Position numbers and translations under genes: made by a program
Notes under the pieces: model-generated
Told to the model about the DNA's origin: nothing
Seen by the model: the letters and a program-made list of their open reading frames with translations, nothing else
Database searches by the model: none
Source: UMGS1002 sp050946195
Lineage (GTDB): Bacteria; Bacillota; Clostridia; Oscillospirales; CAG-272
Length of the DNA stretch: 11,743 nucleotides
Assembly (NCBI GenBank): GCA_050946195.1
Contig: JBMNUI010000053.1
Coordinates: forward strand, 1 to 11,743
Direction: 5' to 3'
In this document: piece after piece, positions 1 through 6,468 of the stretch
Position numbering within the stretch: the first letter of the stretch is position 1
Layout of the letters: every line of letters begins with the position of its first letter

Positions 1-221
1 ACCGCGAAACCCTGATGACCATTCAGTGCTTCTTCGAGAACAACCTCAATGTCTCGGAAACCTCACGCAAGCTCTTTGTGCACCGCAATACTCTGGTTTA
101 CAGGCTTGAGAAAATCCGCAAGCTGACCGGGCTTGACCTGCGCGAGTTCGAGCATGCGATCACCTTCAAGGTGGCTCTCATGGTAAAGAAATATCTCAAC
201 TCAAAACCGGCAAAGTTCTAA
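1..221 (+). CDS. PucR/CdaR-family transcriptional regulator, C-terminal fragment (5' end outside window)
   Basis: Only the last 73 or so codons are present; the reading frame is already open at base 3 and runs to TAA at 219-221. The fragment carries the C-terminal helix-turn-helix typical of PucR/CdaR regulators. It begins with a helix around TLMTIQCFFENNLNVSETS, followed by a recognition helix (LFVHRNTLVYRLEKI) and a closing helix (DLREFEHAITFKVALMV). The pattern 'N-x-S-E-T-S-x-x-L-x-V-H-R-N-T-L-x-Y-R-L-x-K-I' is the family hallmark. Such proteins are DNA-binding regulators whose N-terminal part senses a ligand or cell state; that part is missing here, so target and effector cannot be named. 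The in-frame ATG at base 15 is internal to the domain and not a real start. The gene is followed by a hairpin at 243-281. Confidence 0.88.
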   Translation, partial: RETLMTIQCFFENNLNVSETSRKLFVHRNTLVYRLEKIRKLTGLDLREFEHAITFKVALMVKKYLNSKPAKF

Positions 222-230
222 TGCTATCAT

Positions 231-296
231 CAATGACACTTCAAGCGGAATGAACTCAAAGGTCAAGAGTTCATTTCGCTTATTATAACGTCATTG
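231..296. repeat. Composite inverted repeat / possible terminator after the PucR-type gene
   Basis: Two nested complementary arms are visible. The inner stem pairs 243-257 (AAGCGGAATGAACTC) with 267-281 (GAGTTCATTTCGCTT), 15 pairs with one G-U, around a 9-base loop. An outer stem pairs CAATGAC (231-237) with GTCATTG (290-296), with unpaired stretches of 5 and 8 bases in between. The inner stem could terminate the upstream gene, but it is followed by ATTATAAC rather than a T-run, so a standard intrinsic terminator is not clear. Confidence 0.6.
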
Positions 297-398
297 TCCC
301 GGATATCGGCTGTATTCAGACCGCGCATGCGGCGCATATATATAAGTAAACTAAGTGAAAAATCTGTTTTTGCCGCTTTTGCGGCTGTGGTGATTGAA

Positions 399-1712
399 AT
401 GTCAAAGAAAATTTCCCTGTCAATATTTATTTTTGTTCTGCTGGCCGCAATTCTTGTCAGCTTTATGAGCGCCTTTTTTGTCGCCTATGGCATGTACAGA
501 AAGGGGCTTACAGACGCATATCTTGAGAATAACTCACCCGATGACCAACAGAAGGAGAGCAGATTTCCCGAGCTTGAGGTCATCGATTCGATTTTCAAGA
601 CATATTCTTATTTTGACCTCGACGATAAGGCGCTAATCGATGCGGTTCTCAGTGCCTACGCGAGGGCTACCGACGACAGGTATGCCGAATACTACAATGC
701 CGAGCAGTATGAGATGATAATGTCCGAGAGCACCGGCGAAATGCAGGGAATCGGCATAAATATAGAGGAGAATACCGAACACAACGCCATTGAGGTACTC
801 AACGTGATGCCCGACTCCCCTGCGCTTGAAGCCGGGCTGATGCCGGGCGACCTGATTGTTTACGTAGGTATCGGCGAGGAGCGCGAGAGTATTGCCGAGC
901 TCGGTTATTATCCTGCTGTAAAAAAGCTTCAGGGTCTTGCCGGCACCTATGCCGAGTTTACGGTCCGGCGGGGGGATGAGGAAATTGAGTTCAGTATCCT
1001 GCGCGGGTATGTCACAACCCAGTCGGTCTTATTCCGCAAAAGCGACCTTGACCCGTCGGTCGGGGTGGTCAAGATTCTGAATTTCGACCTTACCACGCCG
1101 ACCCAGTTTTCAAATGCCGTCGACACCCTGCTTGCCGAGGGGATTGAGAAATTTGTTTTTGACCTGAGGTACAACCCCGGCGGGGATTTGCTGTCGATTG
1201 AAGCGGTGCTGAGTTATTTTCTGAATGAAGGCGACGTCATGATAAGCACCATAGACAAGGCAGGGAACAAGGACACCGATGTGGTCAGGGCGGTATCCTA
1301 TGACGGAAAATATCAGGGTTGCAGCGTGCACACCGGCGACATAGGAAAATACAGAAGACTGAAATGCGTGGTGATTGTCAACAACAGCACCGCAAGTGCC
1401 GCCGAGCTCTTTACCGCCAACTTCCGCGACTACAAGCTCGCGCCGATAGTCGGGGTGACGACCTTCGGCAAGGGTTCGATGCAGTCATTATTCCCGCTTG
1501 ACTATTTCGGATACGAAGGCGGCATCAAGCTGACGACGAAAATGTATTTCCCGCCCTCAGGCGAGAGCTATGAGGGTATCGGAATTACTCCGGATATAAT
1601 TGTCGAGCTAAGCGAAGAGGCTAAAAACACCAGCATTTATAAGCTCGCCGACAAGGACGACGCCCAGATGCAGGCGGCGGTGCAAATACTTCAGGAACCT
1701 GAGAGATCTTAA
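399..1712 (+). CDS. Membrane-anchored PDZ-domain S41 family serine protease (CtpA/CtpB-like carboxyl-terminal processing protease)
   Basis: This 437-residue protein has a short cytoplasmic start, one hydrophobic segment at about residues 5-31 (signal anchor), a helical stretch at about 60-112, a PDZ domain at about 115-200 (GIGINIEE...PDSPALEAGLMPGDLIV) and an S41 peptidase domain at about 220-405. The Ser-Lys-Gln catalytic set is intact: Ser333 in NNSTASAAE, Lys358 and Gln362 in FGKGSMQS. The spacings of 25 and 4 residues equal those of Bacillus CtpB (S309/K334/Q338). Family members act outside the membrane and cut proteins near their C-termini; the substrate is not evident here. The frame is open back to a TTG at 294, but that codon lies in the outer stem at 231-296 and has no ribosome binding site. 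ATG 399 puts the membrane helix at the N-terminus and follows GGTGAT (389-394), a partial match to the anti-Shine-Dalgarno complement. The start is less certain than the gene. Confidence 0.93.
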   Translation: MSKKISLSIFIFVLLAAILVSFMSAFFVAYGMYRKGLTDAYLENNSPDDQQKESRFPELEVIDSIFKTYSYFDLDDKALIDAVLSAYARATDDRYAEYYNAEQYEMIMSESTGEMQGIGINIEENTEHNAIEVLNVMPDSPALEAGLMPGDLIVYVGIGEERESIAELGYYPAVKKLQGLAGTYAEFTVRRGDEEIEFSILRGYVTTQSVLFRKSDLDPSVGVVKILNFDLTTPTQFSNAVDTLLAEGIEKFVFDLRYNPGGDLLSIEAVLSYFLNEGDVMISTIDKAGNKDTDVVRAVSYDGKYQGCSVHTGDIGKYRRLKCVVIVNNSTASAAELFTANFRDYKLAPIVGVTTFGKGSMQSLFPLDYFGYEGGIKLTTKMYFPPSGESYEGIGITPDIIVELSEEAKNTSIYKLADKDDAQMQAAVQILQEPERS

Positions 1713-1729
1713 AAAACCTGAAGTCAGGT
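1688..1729 (+). other. Mutually exclusive small hairpins across the protease stop codon, upstream of greA
   Basis: Four short segments can pair in alternative ways: ACTTCAGG (1688-1695), ACCTGA (1697-1702), ACCTGAAGT (1716-1724) and TCAGGT (1724-1729). The first pairs with 1717-1724 over 8 bases; the third with the fourth over 6 bases; the second with the fourth over 6 bases. These cannot all form together, and the TAA stop (1710-1712) sits between them. A run of five T follows only at 1746-1750. This may be an attenuator-like or mRNA-end structure, or chance. Confidence 0.3.
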
Positions 1730-1799
1730 CATGAATCATAAGGCCTTTTTCTGAATTGTGACAAAACTAACTTTTATATAACTACCAAGGAGACCTTTT

Positions 1800-2300
1800 A
1801 TGGCAGCTAAATCAAAGCAAATGCTCTACACCCATCAGGGTTACAACGAGCTTGTCGAGGAGCTCAATTATCTGAAGAACACAAGACGCGAGGAGATCAA
1901 GGAAAGCATCGCCACCGCCCGGAACTTCGGCGACCTTTCGGAAAACGCCGAGTATGACGAGGCCAGAAACGAGCAGGCCAAGGTTGAGGCGAGAATCAAA
2001 GAGCTTGAGGAAATGATCGCCAACGCGGTGATTGTCGACGAATCCAAAATCGACTCTTCGATTATCAGCGTCGGCTCGGTGGTGAGAGTGCTCGACTTTG
2101 AGTTCAACGAGGAAATTGAATACCAGATTGTGGGTTCAAATGAGGCAAATCCGCTGCTCGGCAAAATATCCGACCAGTCGCCGATAGGCAGGGGGCTTGT
2201 AGGCAAGCGGAGCGGTGATGAGGTATCGGTTGAAACCCCTGGCGGGATTGTACATCTTAAGGTTCTTGAGGTGTCAAGGGCGCATCACCACCATGCCTGA
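1800..2300 (+). CDS. greA: Transcription elongation factor GreA
   Basis: GreA enters the secondary channel of RNA polymerase and stimulates cleavage of the 3' end of backtracked RNA, so that stalled elongation complexes can resume. The 166-residue length is typical. Residues about 8-80 form the N-terminal coiled coil, with the tip motif GDLSENAEYDEARNEQ containing the acidic pair Asp45 and Glu48, equivalent to E. coli Asp41/Glu44. Residues about 88-160 form the FKBP-like C-terminal domain, ending in the family signature SPIGRGLVGKRSGDEV and VETPGG. The start ATG is firmly placed by AAGGAGA at 1787-1793 with a 6-base gap. The gene lies 87 bases after the S41 protease with no strong terminator between, so cotranscription or a weak own promoter (TATAAC near 1777-1782) are both possible. 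The C-terminus ends in an unusual AHHHHA tail. Confidence 0.97.
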   Translation: MAAKSKQMLYTHQGYNELVEELNYLKNTRREEIKESIATARNFGDLSENAEYDEARNEQAKVEARIKELEEMIANAVIVDESKIDSSIISVGSVVRVLDFEFNEEIEYQIVGSNEANPLLGKISDQSPIGRGLVGKRSGDEVSVETPGGIVHLKVLEVSRAHHHHA

Positions 2301-2335
2301 ATGCCGATACGCCCGCGCCGAAGGTGGTGCTGAAA

Positions 2336-3049
2336 ATGGATGATGAAAAACTGTCCGGTGATATAGATATAAAGCAAAAAAGCAGGTTTTTGAAGTGGCT
2401 TGACAACTGGTGGTATCACAATAAAATAATTGCAATCATTTCGTTGTTTGTTATTGTTGTAATTGTGATATGCACATTCCAGATGTGCTCCCGGGAAAAC
2501 GAGGATATCACGCTGGTTTACAGCGGACCGTGGCTTCTGACTTCAACCGAGCTTGAGGATGTGCGGTCGGTTTTCAATTTCGTCCTGCCAAAGGATTATA
2601 ACGGCGACGGCAAGAAATATGTTGAGCTTGTGACCTTCCATGTGATGTCCGAGGAACAGATATTAGCCTGGGAGAGCGAGTTTGAGCAGGCCGCCGACAG
2701 GAAGTATTACTCAAGCCAGTACGAGAGCTACTCAAACCTGATTCTTGCTGGTGAATGCTCAATTTATCTGGTGGACCCTTGGCTTTATGAAAATCTGCTC
2801 GAGCAGGGCAGGGTGCGGAAGCTGACCGACCTACTCGGCGCCCTGCCGGATGCCGCAATCGACGAGTACGGCGTGCGGTTGGGTGATACCGAAATCTACA
2901 GCTATTACAAGGTGCTCCACATTCTACCCGAGGATACAGTAATATGCCTGCTCCAGCCCGGCCTCATCGGCAGCAGCAGCCGGAAGGAAAACTACCAGAG
3001 GTCTGTCGAAATGTTCTCGGCAATTGTCGATTTTAAGTCGCCCGAATGA
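2336..3049 (+). CDS. Single-pass membrane protein of unknown function with an extracytoplasmic domain
   Basis: I do not recognise a named family. The 237-residue product has a charged N-terminal tail (1-20), an aromatic juxtamembrane stretch (WLDNWWYHNK, 21-30), a strongly hydrophobic helix (about 31-50, IIAIISLFVIVVIVICTFQM) and a roughly 185-residue C-terminal domain predicted outside the cell. That domain alternates hydrophobic strands with Tyr-rich helices. The section SIYLVDPWLYENLLEQGRV (142-160) is reminiscent of type-2 periplasmic binding protein lobes, but this is only an impression. Similar short anchored proteins occur in Oscillospiraceae, as far as I recall. The ATG at 2336 is preferred over GTG 2324 because AAGGTGG (2321-2327) stands 8 bases upstream of it. 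The gene begins 35 bases after greA, so the two are probably cotranscribed; it is followed by a strong terminator. Confidence 0.8.
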   Translation: MDDEKLSGDIDIKQKSRFLKWLDNWWYHNKIIAIISLFVIVVIVICTFQMCSRENEDITLVYSGPWLLTSTELEDVRSVFNFVLPKDYNGDGKKYVELVTFHVMSEEQILAWESEFEQAADRKYYSSQYESYSNLILAGECSIYLVDPWLYENLLEQGRVRKLTDLLGALPDAAIDEYGVRLGDTEIYSYYKVLHILPEDTVICLLQPGLIGSSSRKENYQRSVEMFSAIVDFKSPE

Positions 3050-3056
3050 TAACATA

Positions 3057-3102
3057 AATAACAGCCCCGGCCGACCCGCCGGGGCTGTTATTATTTTTAT
3101 TT
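3057..3102 (+). terminator. Strong intrinsic terminator after the membrane-protein gene
   Basis: A GC-rich hairpin is formed by AACAGCCCCGGC (3060-3071) and GCCGGGGCTGTT (3078-3089) with a 6-base loop. Three further A-T pairs extend the stem to 3057-3092. It is followed by ATTTTTATTT (3093-3102). This ends the greA/membrane-protein transcript. The upstream side is AT-rich too, so it may also act on transcripts coming from lacZ. Confidence 0.92.
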
Positions 3103-3103
3103 C

Positions 3104-3159
3104 GTGGGGCTCCGCCCCACACCCCGCTTAAGGAACTTTTTTGAAAAAAGTTTCTTAAG
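3104..3159. repeat. Two-hairpin intergenic element, probably an interspersed repeat copy
   Basis: The first hairpin is GTGGGGC (3104-3110) / GCCCCAC (3114-3120) with loop TCC. The second is a near-perfect 16-base inverted repeat, CTTAAGGAACTTTTTT (3127-3142) with AAAAAAGTTTCTTAAG (3144-3159), one G-U pair and a single G at the centre. The linker ACCCCG joins them. GTGGGGCTCCGCCCCAC followed by an ACCCCGC linker and an A/T-rich hairpin is a combination I recall from intergenic regions of many Clostridia. Only one copy is present in this window, so the repeat status rests on recollection. Confidence 0.6.
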
Positions 3160-3231
3160 AATCCAAAAAAACTTATATACCATATTACAAATAAAGGTAA
3201 AGCGAAGCGGGTTCGAGGATCGGAGCAAAAT

Positions 3232-6200
3232 TCATTTCTTTAGCATTTCGCTATATGGGTCGATGTTGTTTACAAATGCCGGCAGAATCCGCACCGAGAA
3301 GTTAAACTGTGTTTCACTGAACTGCCAGCGGGGGTTTAGGGCCGGGCCGCATGAGTTTGAACCAATACCATTCTGACGGTAGTCGATATTGACGACAGTC
3401 TCTTTGAGAGGCACAAGCTCATAGTCATGCCGGGCTTCTGTGAGCTGCTGTGGGGTGTAGTGTGAGCAGTTGAAGCTGAAAGGCCGGCCGGTCATGGCAA
3501 AGAGCAGTCCGTGCCCGGCGAGCGAGGCGACATATGCCCAGCGGGTGTCGGCATGCGCCATGTTCTCCTGAGGCCTTATATAGTGCTCGAAATTCGCGGT
3601 CGCGGTGGTCTCAAATTCGCCGAGCCTTGAGGCCAGACGCTTGTCAACGTAGCTTTCGGCAGGCCCTCTGCCGAAATAAACAACACGTTCGCTCCCCTCG
3701 GGCATATTGAACTGATATCCGAAGCGCGGCAGGTTCGGCAGTCCCTCGCGGACACAGACGTCGCAGTCGATTTTAATGCCCCCGACGGCGTAAACAGTAT
3801 AGGTTACATTCATCCACAGCACCGGCCGGCGCGCAGGGCTGCCGAGCGAGAGTTTTGCGGTCACCACGGCGCATTTACCATCGTTTGAGTCAAGTGAAGC
3901 AGAGTAGCACTTCGGACGCACACGGTCAAAGCCTTCGGCAAACCATTTTTCCTTGATTCTCCGGTCGTTGTCTGTCGGCGCGCGCCAGATGGTCGGCACT
4001 ATCGGGGTGGTTATCAGCTCGTGGCCGTTGTCGACTATCGAGACAATCAGCCCGCGTATGCGGCATATAGTATATGTCGTCTCTCCGGCGGTAATATAGA
4101 AGGCCTTGTCGTCCTGCTCGATTTTGAGCGAGGCTCCCTCGGGGATTGTGTCGGCGATGTTTTGGCTGCACACTGCCGACGAGAGCTCGATTTGCTCAAA
4201 TCCGGCCTCATAGCCGACGTCAGCCCACGGGGTTTTTTTGTTATATCGCAGCGATACATTAAGGCAGCAGTCGCCCGACGGGACTACAGGCGGCAGCCTG
4301 AAGCGCCTGGTAGACTGCGGGGGTATGCTTAAAGCCGGGATGTGCCCCTCCGAGAGGAGTTTGCCGTCCCGCTCCACGCTCCAGAAAAGGTCGTAGCAGG
4401 AGAGGTCGGTGAAATACAACATATTGCGGACCTTAAGCGTCCCGGTGAGGGGGTTGAAATCCTCGATCCTGAAGGGCTTTATTGCCTGCTTGTATTCGAG
4501 CAGGCCCATGTGGGGCCGGCGGTCGGGGTAGACCAACCCGTCGACGCAGAAGTTGCCGTCGTTCGGCGTGTCGCCGAAGTCTCCGCCGTAGGCATAGCGC
4601 GGATTTGAATATATGTCGTCGCCGGTTACAATCGCGTGGTCGGTAAACTCCCAGACGCAGCCCCCGAAAAAGCTGTCGTGCGAGTAAATGAGCTCCCAGT
4701 ACTCGGCCAGGTCCCCGGGGCCGTTGCCCATGGCGTGGGAGTATTCGCAGAGGAAGAGCGGTTTTGAGTAGGTATTACCGGTCAGGTAGTCGCGCAGGCA
4801 CTCCTCGGGCGAGGGGTACATGCGGCTCTCTATGTCGATGTAGTCGCACTCGACCTGTTTTCTGATTTCCTCGTCCTCGCTTGACAGGTTTTTGTGCAGC
4901 CGGCGCGAGATATCCTCGCTGTGGACTATGCAGCCCTCCATGCGAGAGTGGAAGTAGCCTGCCATTAGCCGGTGATTTCGCCCGACCCCCGACTCGTTGC
5001 CGACCGACCACATGATGACCGACGGGTGGTTTTTGTCGCGTTCGAACATACGGCGGGCGCGGTCAAGATAGGCCTCCGACCACTCGGGCGAGTCGGTAAG
5101 CTCATCCCAGTTGCCGACACGCTGCATCCCGTGGGTTTCAAGGTCGGCCTCGTCGCAGACAAAAAACCCGAGGGTGTCGCAGAGCTCAAGGAAGCGCGGG
5201 TCGTTCGGGTAGTGGCTGGTTCGGACCATGTTGATGTTGTGCGCCTTCATAATCAAAAGGTCGCGCAGCATGTGGTCATATGGTGTTGCGGCGCCGAGGA
5301 TCGGGTGGCTGTCGTGCCGGTTGACTCCCTTTGCCTTGACCTTCTGGCCGTTGATGTAAACCACTTTGTCTTTGATTTTTATTTCCCTGAAGCCGACTTT
5401 GAGGCGGATGTACTCTGTACCGCAGTGGATGCAGAGAGTGTATAAGTTCGGCGTCTCGTCGCTCCAGAGCTCGGGGTGTGCGACAAGCATCTCAAAGCAG
5501 CCCATGTGGTCGATGACAACGCTCCCGCCCGACACTTCGTCGCCGTCGGGGCTGAGCAGGCGGAATTCGACCAGCGCTTTGCCGGTGAGCATAACCTCGG
5601 CGCCAAGGACGCCCTGTGAGTAGTTCTGATTCAGCTCGGGTTTGACGTAAATGTCGCGGATATGCACCTCGTCGCGCCAGAGCAGATAGACCTCGCGGAA
5701 TATCCCTGAGAGGCGGAACTTGTCCTGGTCCTCAAGGTACGAGCCGTCGCACCATTTGAGCACCAGCACCTTGAGGGTATTGACGCCGGGTTTTAGGTAG
5801 CTTGTGATTTCAATTTCGCTGGTCATATGGCTGACCTGGCTGTATGCGGCGAATTTGTCATTGACAAAGAGGTAAAAGCAGGAGTCGACGCCCTCGAAAA
5901 TCAGGTAGGCACGGCGCTCTCCGGGATAGTTTTCGGGCAGAGTGAAGCTTCTGACATACAGCCCGCAGGGGTTTTCATCCGGCACATGGGGCGGGTCGAC
6001 AGGGAAGGGATAGTTGACATTGGTGTAATTGGGGACGTCGTACCCCCGGCCGAGCACCGTCTGCCACGAGCGCGGGACGGTCATCTTGTCCATTCCCGAG
6101 GTGTCAAAGTCGGACGAGGTAAAGTCGTCAATGTCACTGAGTGACGGGTAAAATTTAAAATCCCAGTCGCCGCAGAGCGAGACAAAACGGTCTGACAGCC

Positions 6201-6318
6201 CGCGGTTGCCTGTGGCGGCGGTTTGGTCGCTGCCGTGTGGGATGAAGTAGGCGTGCGGCTCCTCGCAGCCAACGTGCAGGACAGCCGGGGTTTTATGGTA
6301 ATCAAAGCTGAATTTCAA
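3232..6318 (-). CDS. lacZ: Beta-galactosidase LacZ, glycoside hydrolase family 2
   Basis: This enzyme hydrolyses lactose and other beta-D-galactosides. The 1028-residue chain shows the full LacZ architecture: N-terminal jelly-roll (about 40-215, with DGSYLEDQD containing the Asp201-like residue), Ig-like domain (about 220-325), TIM barrel (about 330-615), a linker Ig domain, and the C-terminal beta-sandwich (about 735-1015). Key residues, numbered from the chosen start, include the acid/base Glu442 in WSVGNESG, nucleophile Glu525 in FLCEYSHAMGN, and the metal-site motif ETHGM at 394-398. No signal peptide is seen, so it should be cytoplasmic. The frame is open to a TTG at 6336, but GGGAGGA (6332-6326) lies inside that extension and is 7 bases ahead of the TTG at 6318, giving an N-terminus (M)KFSFDYHKTPAVLHVGCEEP typical of the family. 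E. coli Asn604 and Trp999 are replaced by Asp (FCVDGL) and Cys (GSNSCGP), as I recall from Gram-positive homologues. No permease or lac regulator is adjacent. Confidence 0.97.
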   Translation of the reverse strand: MKFSFDYHKTPAVLHVGCEEPHAYFIPHGSDQTAATGNRGLSDRFVSLCGDWDFKFYPSLSDIDDFTSSDFDTSGMDKMTVPRSWQTVLGRGYDVPNYTNVNYPFPVDPPHVPDENPCGLYVRSFTLPENYPGERRAYLIFEGVDSCFYLFVNDKFAAYSQVSHMTSEIEITSYLKPGVNTLKVLVLKWCDGSYLEDQDKFRLSGIFREVYLLWRDEVHIRDIYVKPELNQNYSQGVLGAEVMLTGKALVEFRLLSPDGDEVSGGSVVIDHMGCFEMLVAHPELWSDETPNLYTLCIHCGTEYIRLKVGFREIKIKDKVVYINGQKVKAKGVNRHDSHPILGAATPYDHMLRDLLIMKAHNINMVRTSHYPNDPRFLELCDTLGFFVCDEADLETHGMQRVGNWDELTDSPEWSEAYLDRARRMFERDKNHPSVIMWSVGNESGVGRNHRLMAGYFHSRMEGCIVHSEDISRRLHKNLSSEDEEIRKQVECDYIDIESRMYPSPEECLRDYLTGNTYSKPLFLCEYSHAMGNGPGDLAEYWELIYSHDSFFGGCVWEFTDHAIVTGDDIYSNPRYAYGGDFGDTPNDGNFCVDGLVYPDRRPHMGLLEYKQAIKPFRIEDFNPLTGTLKVRNMLYFTDLSCYDLFWSVERDGKLLSEGHIPALSIPPQSTRRFRLPPVVPSGDCCLNVSLRYNKKTPWADVGYEAGFEQIELSSAVCSQNIADTIPEGASLKIEQDDKAFYITAGETTYTICRIRGLIVSIVDNGHELITTPIVPTIWRAPTDNDRRIKEKWFAEGFDRVRPKCYSASLDSNDGKCAVVTAKLSLGSPARRPVLWMNVTYTVYAVGGIKIDCDVCVREGLPNLPRFGYQFNMPEGSERVVYFGRGPAESYVDKRLASRLGEFETTATANFEHYIRPQENMAHADTRWAYVASLAGHGLLFAMTGRPFSFNCSHYTPQQLTEARHDYELVPLKETVVNIDYRQNGIGSNSCGPALNPRWQFSETQFNFSVRILPAFVNNIDPYSEMLKK

Positions 6319-6355
6319 ATCCAAATCCTCCCGCAAAAATATTTTAGCCGGCTTT

Positions 6356-6384
6356 ATTATGCCACACTATTCCTTGGCTGTCAA
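6356..6384 (-). promoter_or_regulatory. Promoter of lacZ
   Basis: On the minus strand a perfect -35 TTGACA (6384-6379) is followed after 17 bases by CATAAT (6361-6356). The expected transcription start is near 6349, giving a leader of about 30 bases with the GGGAGGA ribosome binding site at 6332-6326. A self-complementary AGCCGGCT (6346-6353) covers the expected start; it could be an operator half or chance. Confidence 0.82.
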
Positions 6385-6411
6385 TAAACAAAAGACAAAT
6401 GTATAATAATG

Positions 6412-6440
6412 TTTACAAGCGCGGGGTGGTGTGTTAGAAT
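6412..6440 (+). promoter_or_regulatory. Promoter of rsuA
   Basis: TTTACA (6412-6417) is followed after exactly 17 bases by TAGAAT (6435-6440). Transcription would begin near 6447, about 22 bases before the rsuA start. Only 27 bases separate this -35 from the -35 of the divergent lacZ promoter. Confidence 0.75.
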
Positions 6441-6468
6441 AATCAAAAAGTAATGTAAGAGGATGATT

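Noticed and set aside
1756..1782. Possible greA promoter TTGTGA...TATAAC
   Set aside because: The spacer is 15 bases and the boxes are imperfect, so it is mentioned only as a possibility.
1868..2206. 112-residue minus-strand frame inside greA
   Set aside because: It is a Ser/Leu-rich shadow of the charged GreA coiled coil with no start signals.
3104..3376. 90-residue plus-strand frame running from the hairpin element into the lacZ 3' end
   Set aside because: It spans two hairpins and the antisense of conserved LacZ C-terminal codons, and the start lacks a ribosome binding site.
4972..5445. 157-residue plus-strand frame inside lacZ
   Set aside because: It mirrors strongly conserved LacZ barrel codons on the other strand, and its sequence shows no family signature.
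6346..6353. Self-complementary octamer AGCCGGCT at the expected lacZ transcription start
   Set aside because: An eight-base palindrome is expected by chance every few hundred bases, so the position alone does not make it an operator.
6400..6417. Possible LacI-type or catabolite operator in the lacZ/rsuA promoter region
   Set aside because: Only TGTAxA...TxTACA is symmetric and the central bases do not fit a cre or LacI-type consensus, so it is not called as a feature.
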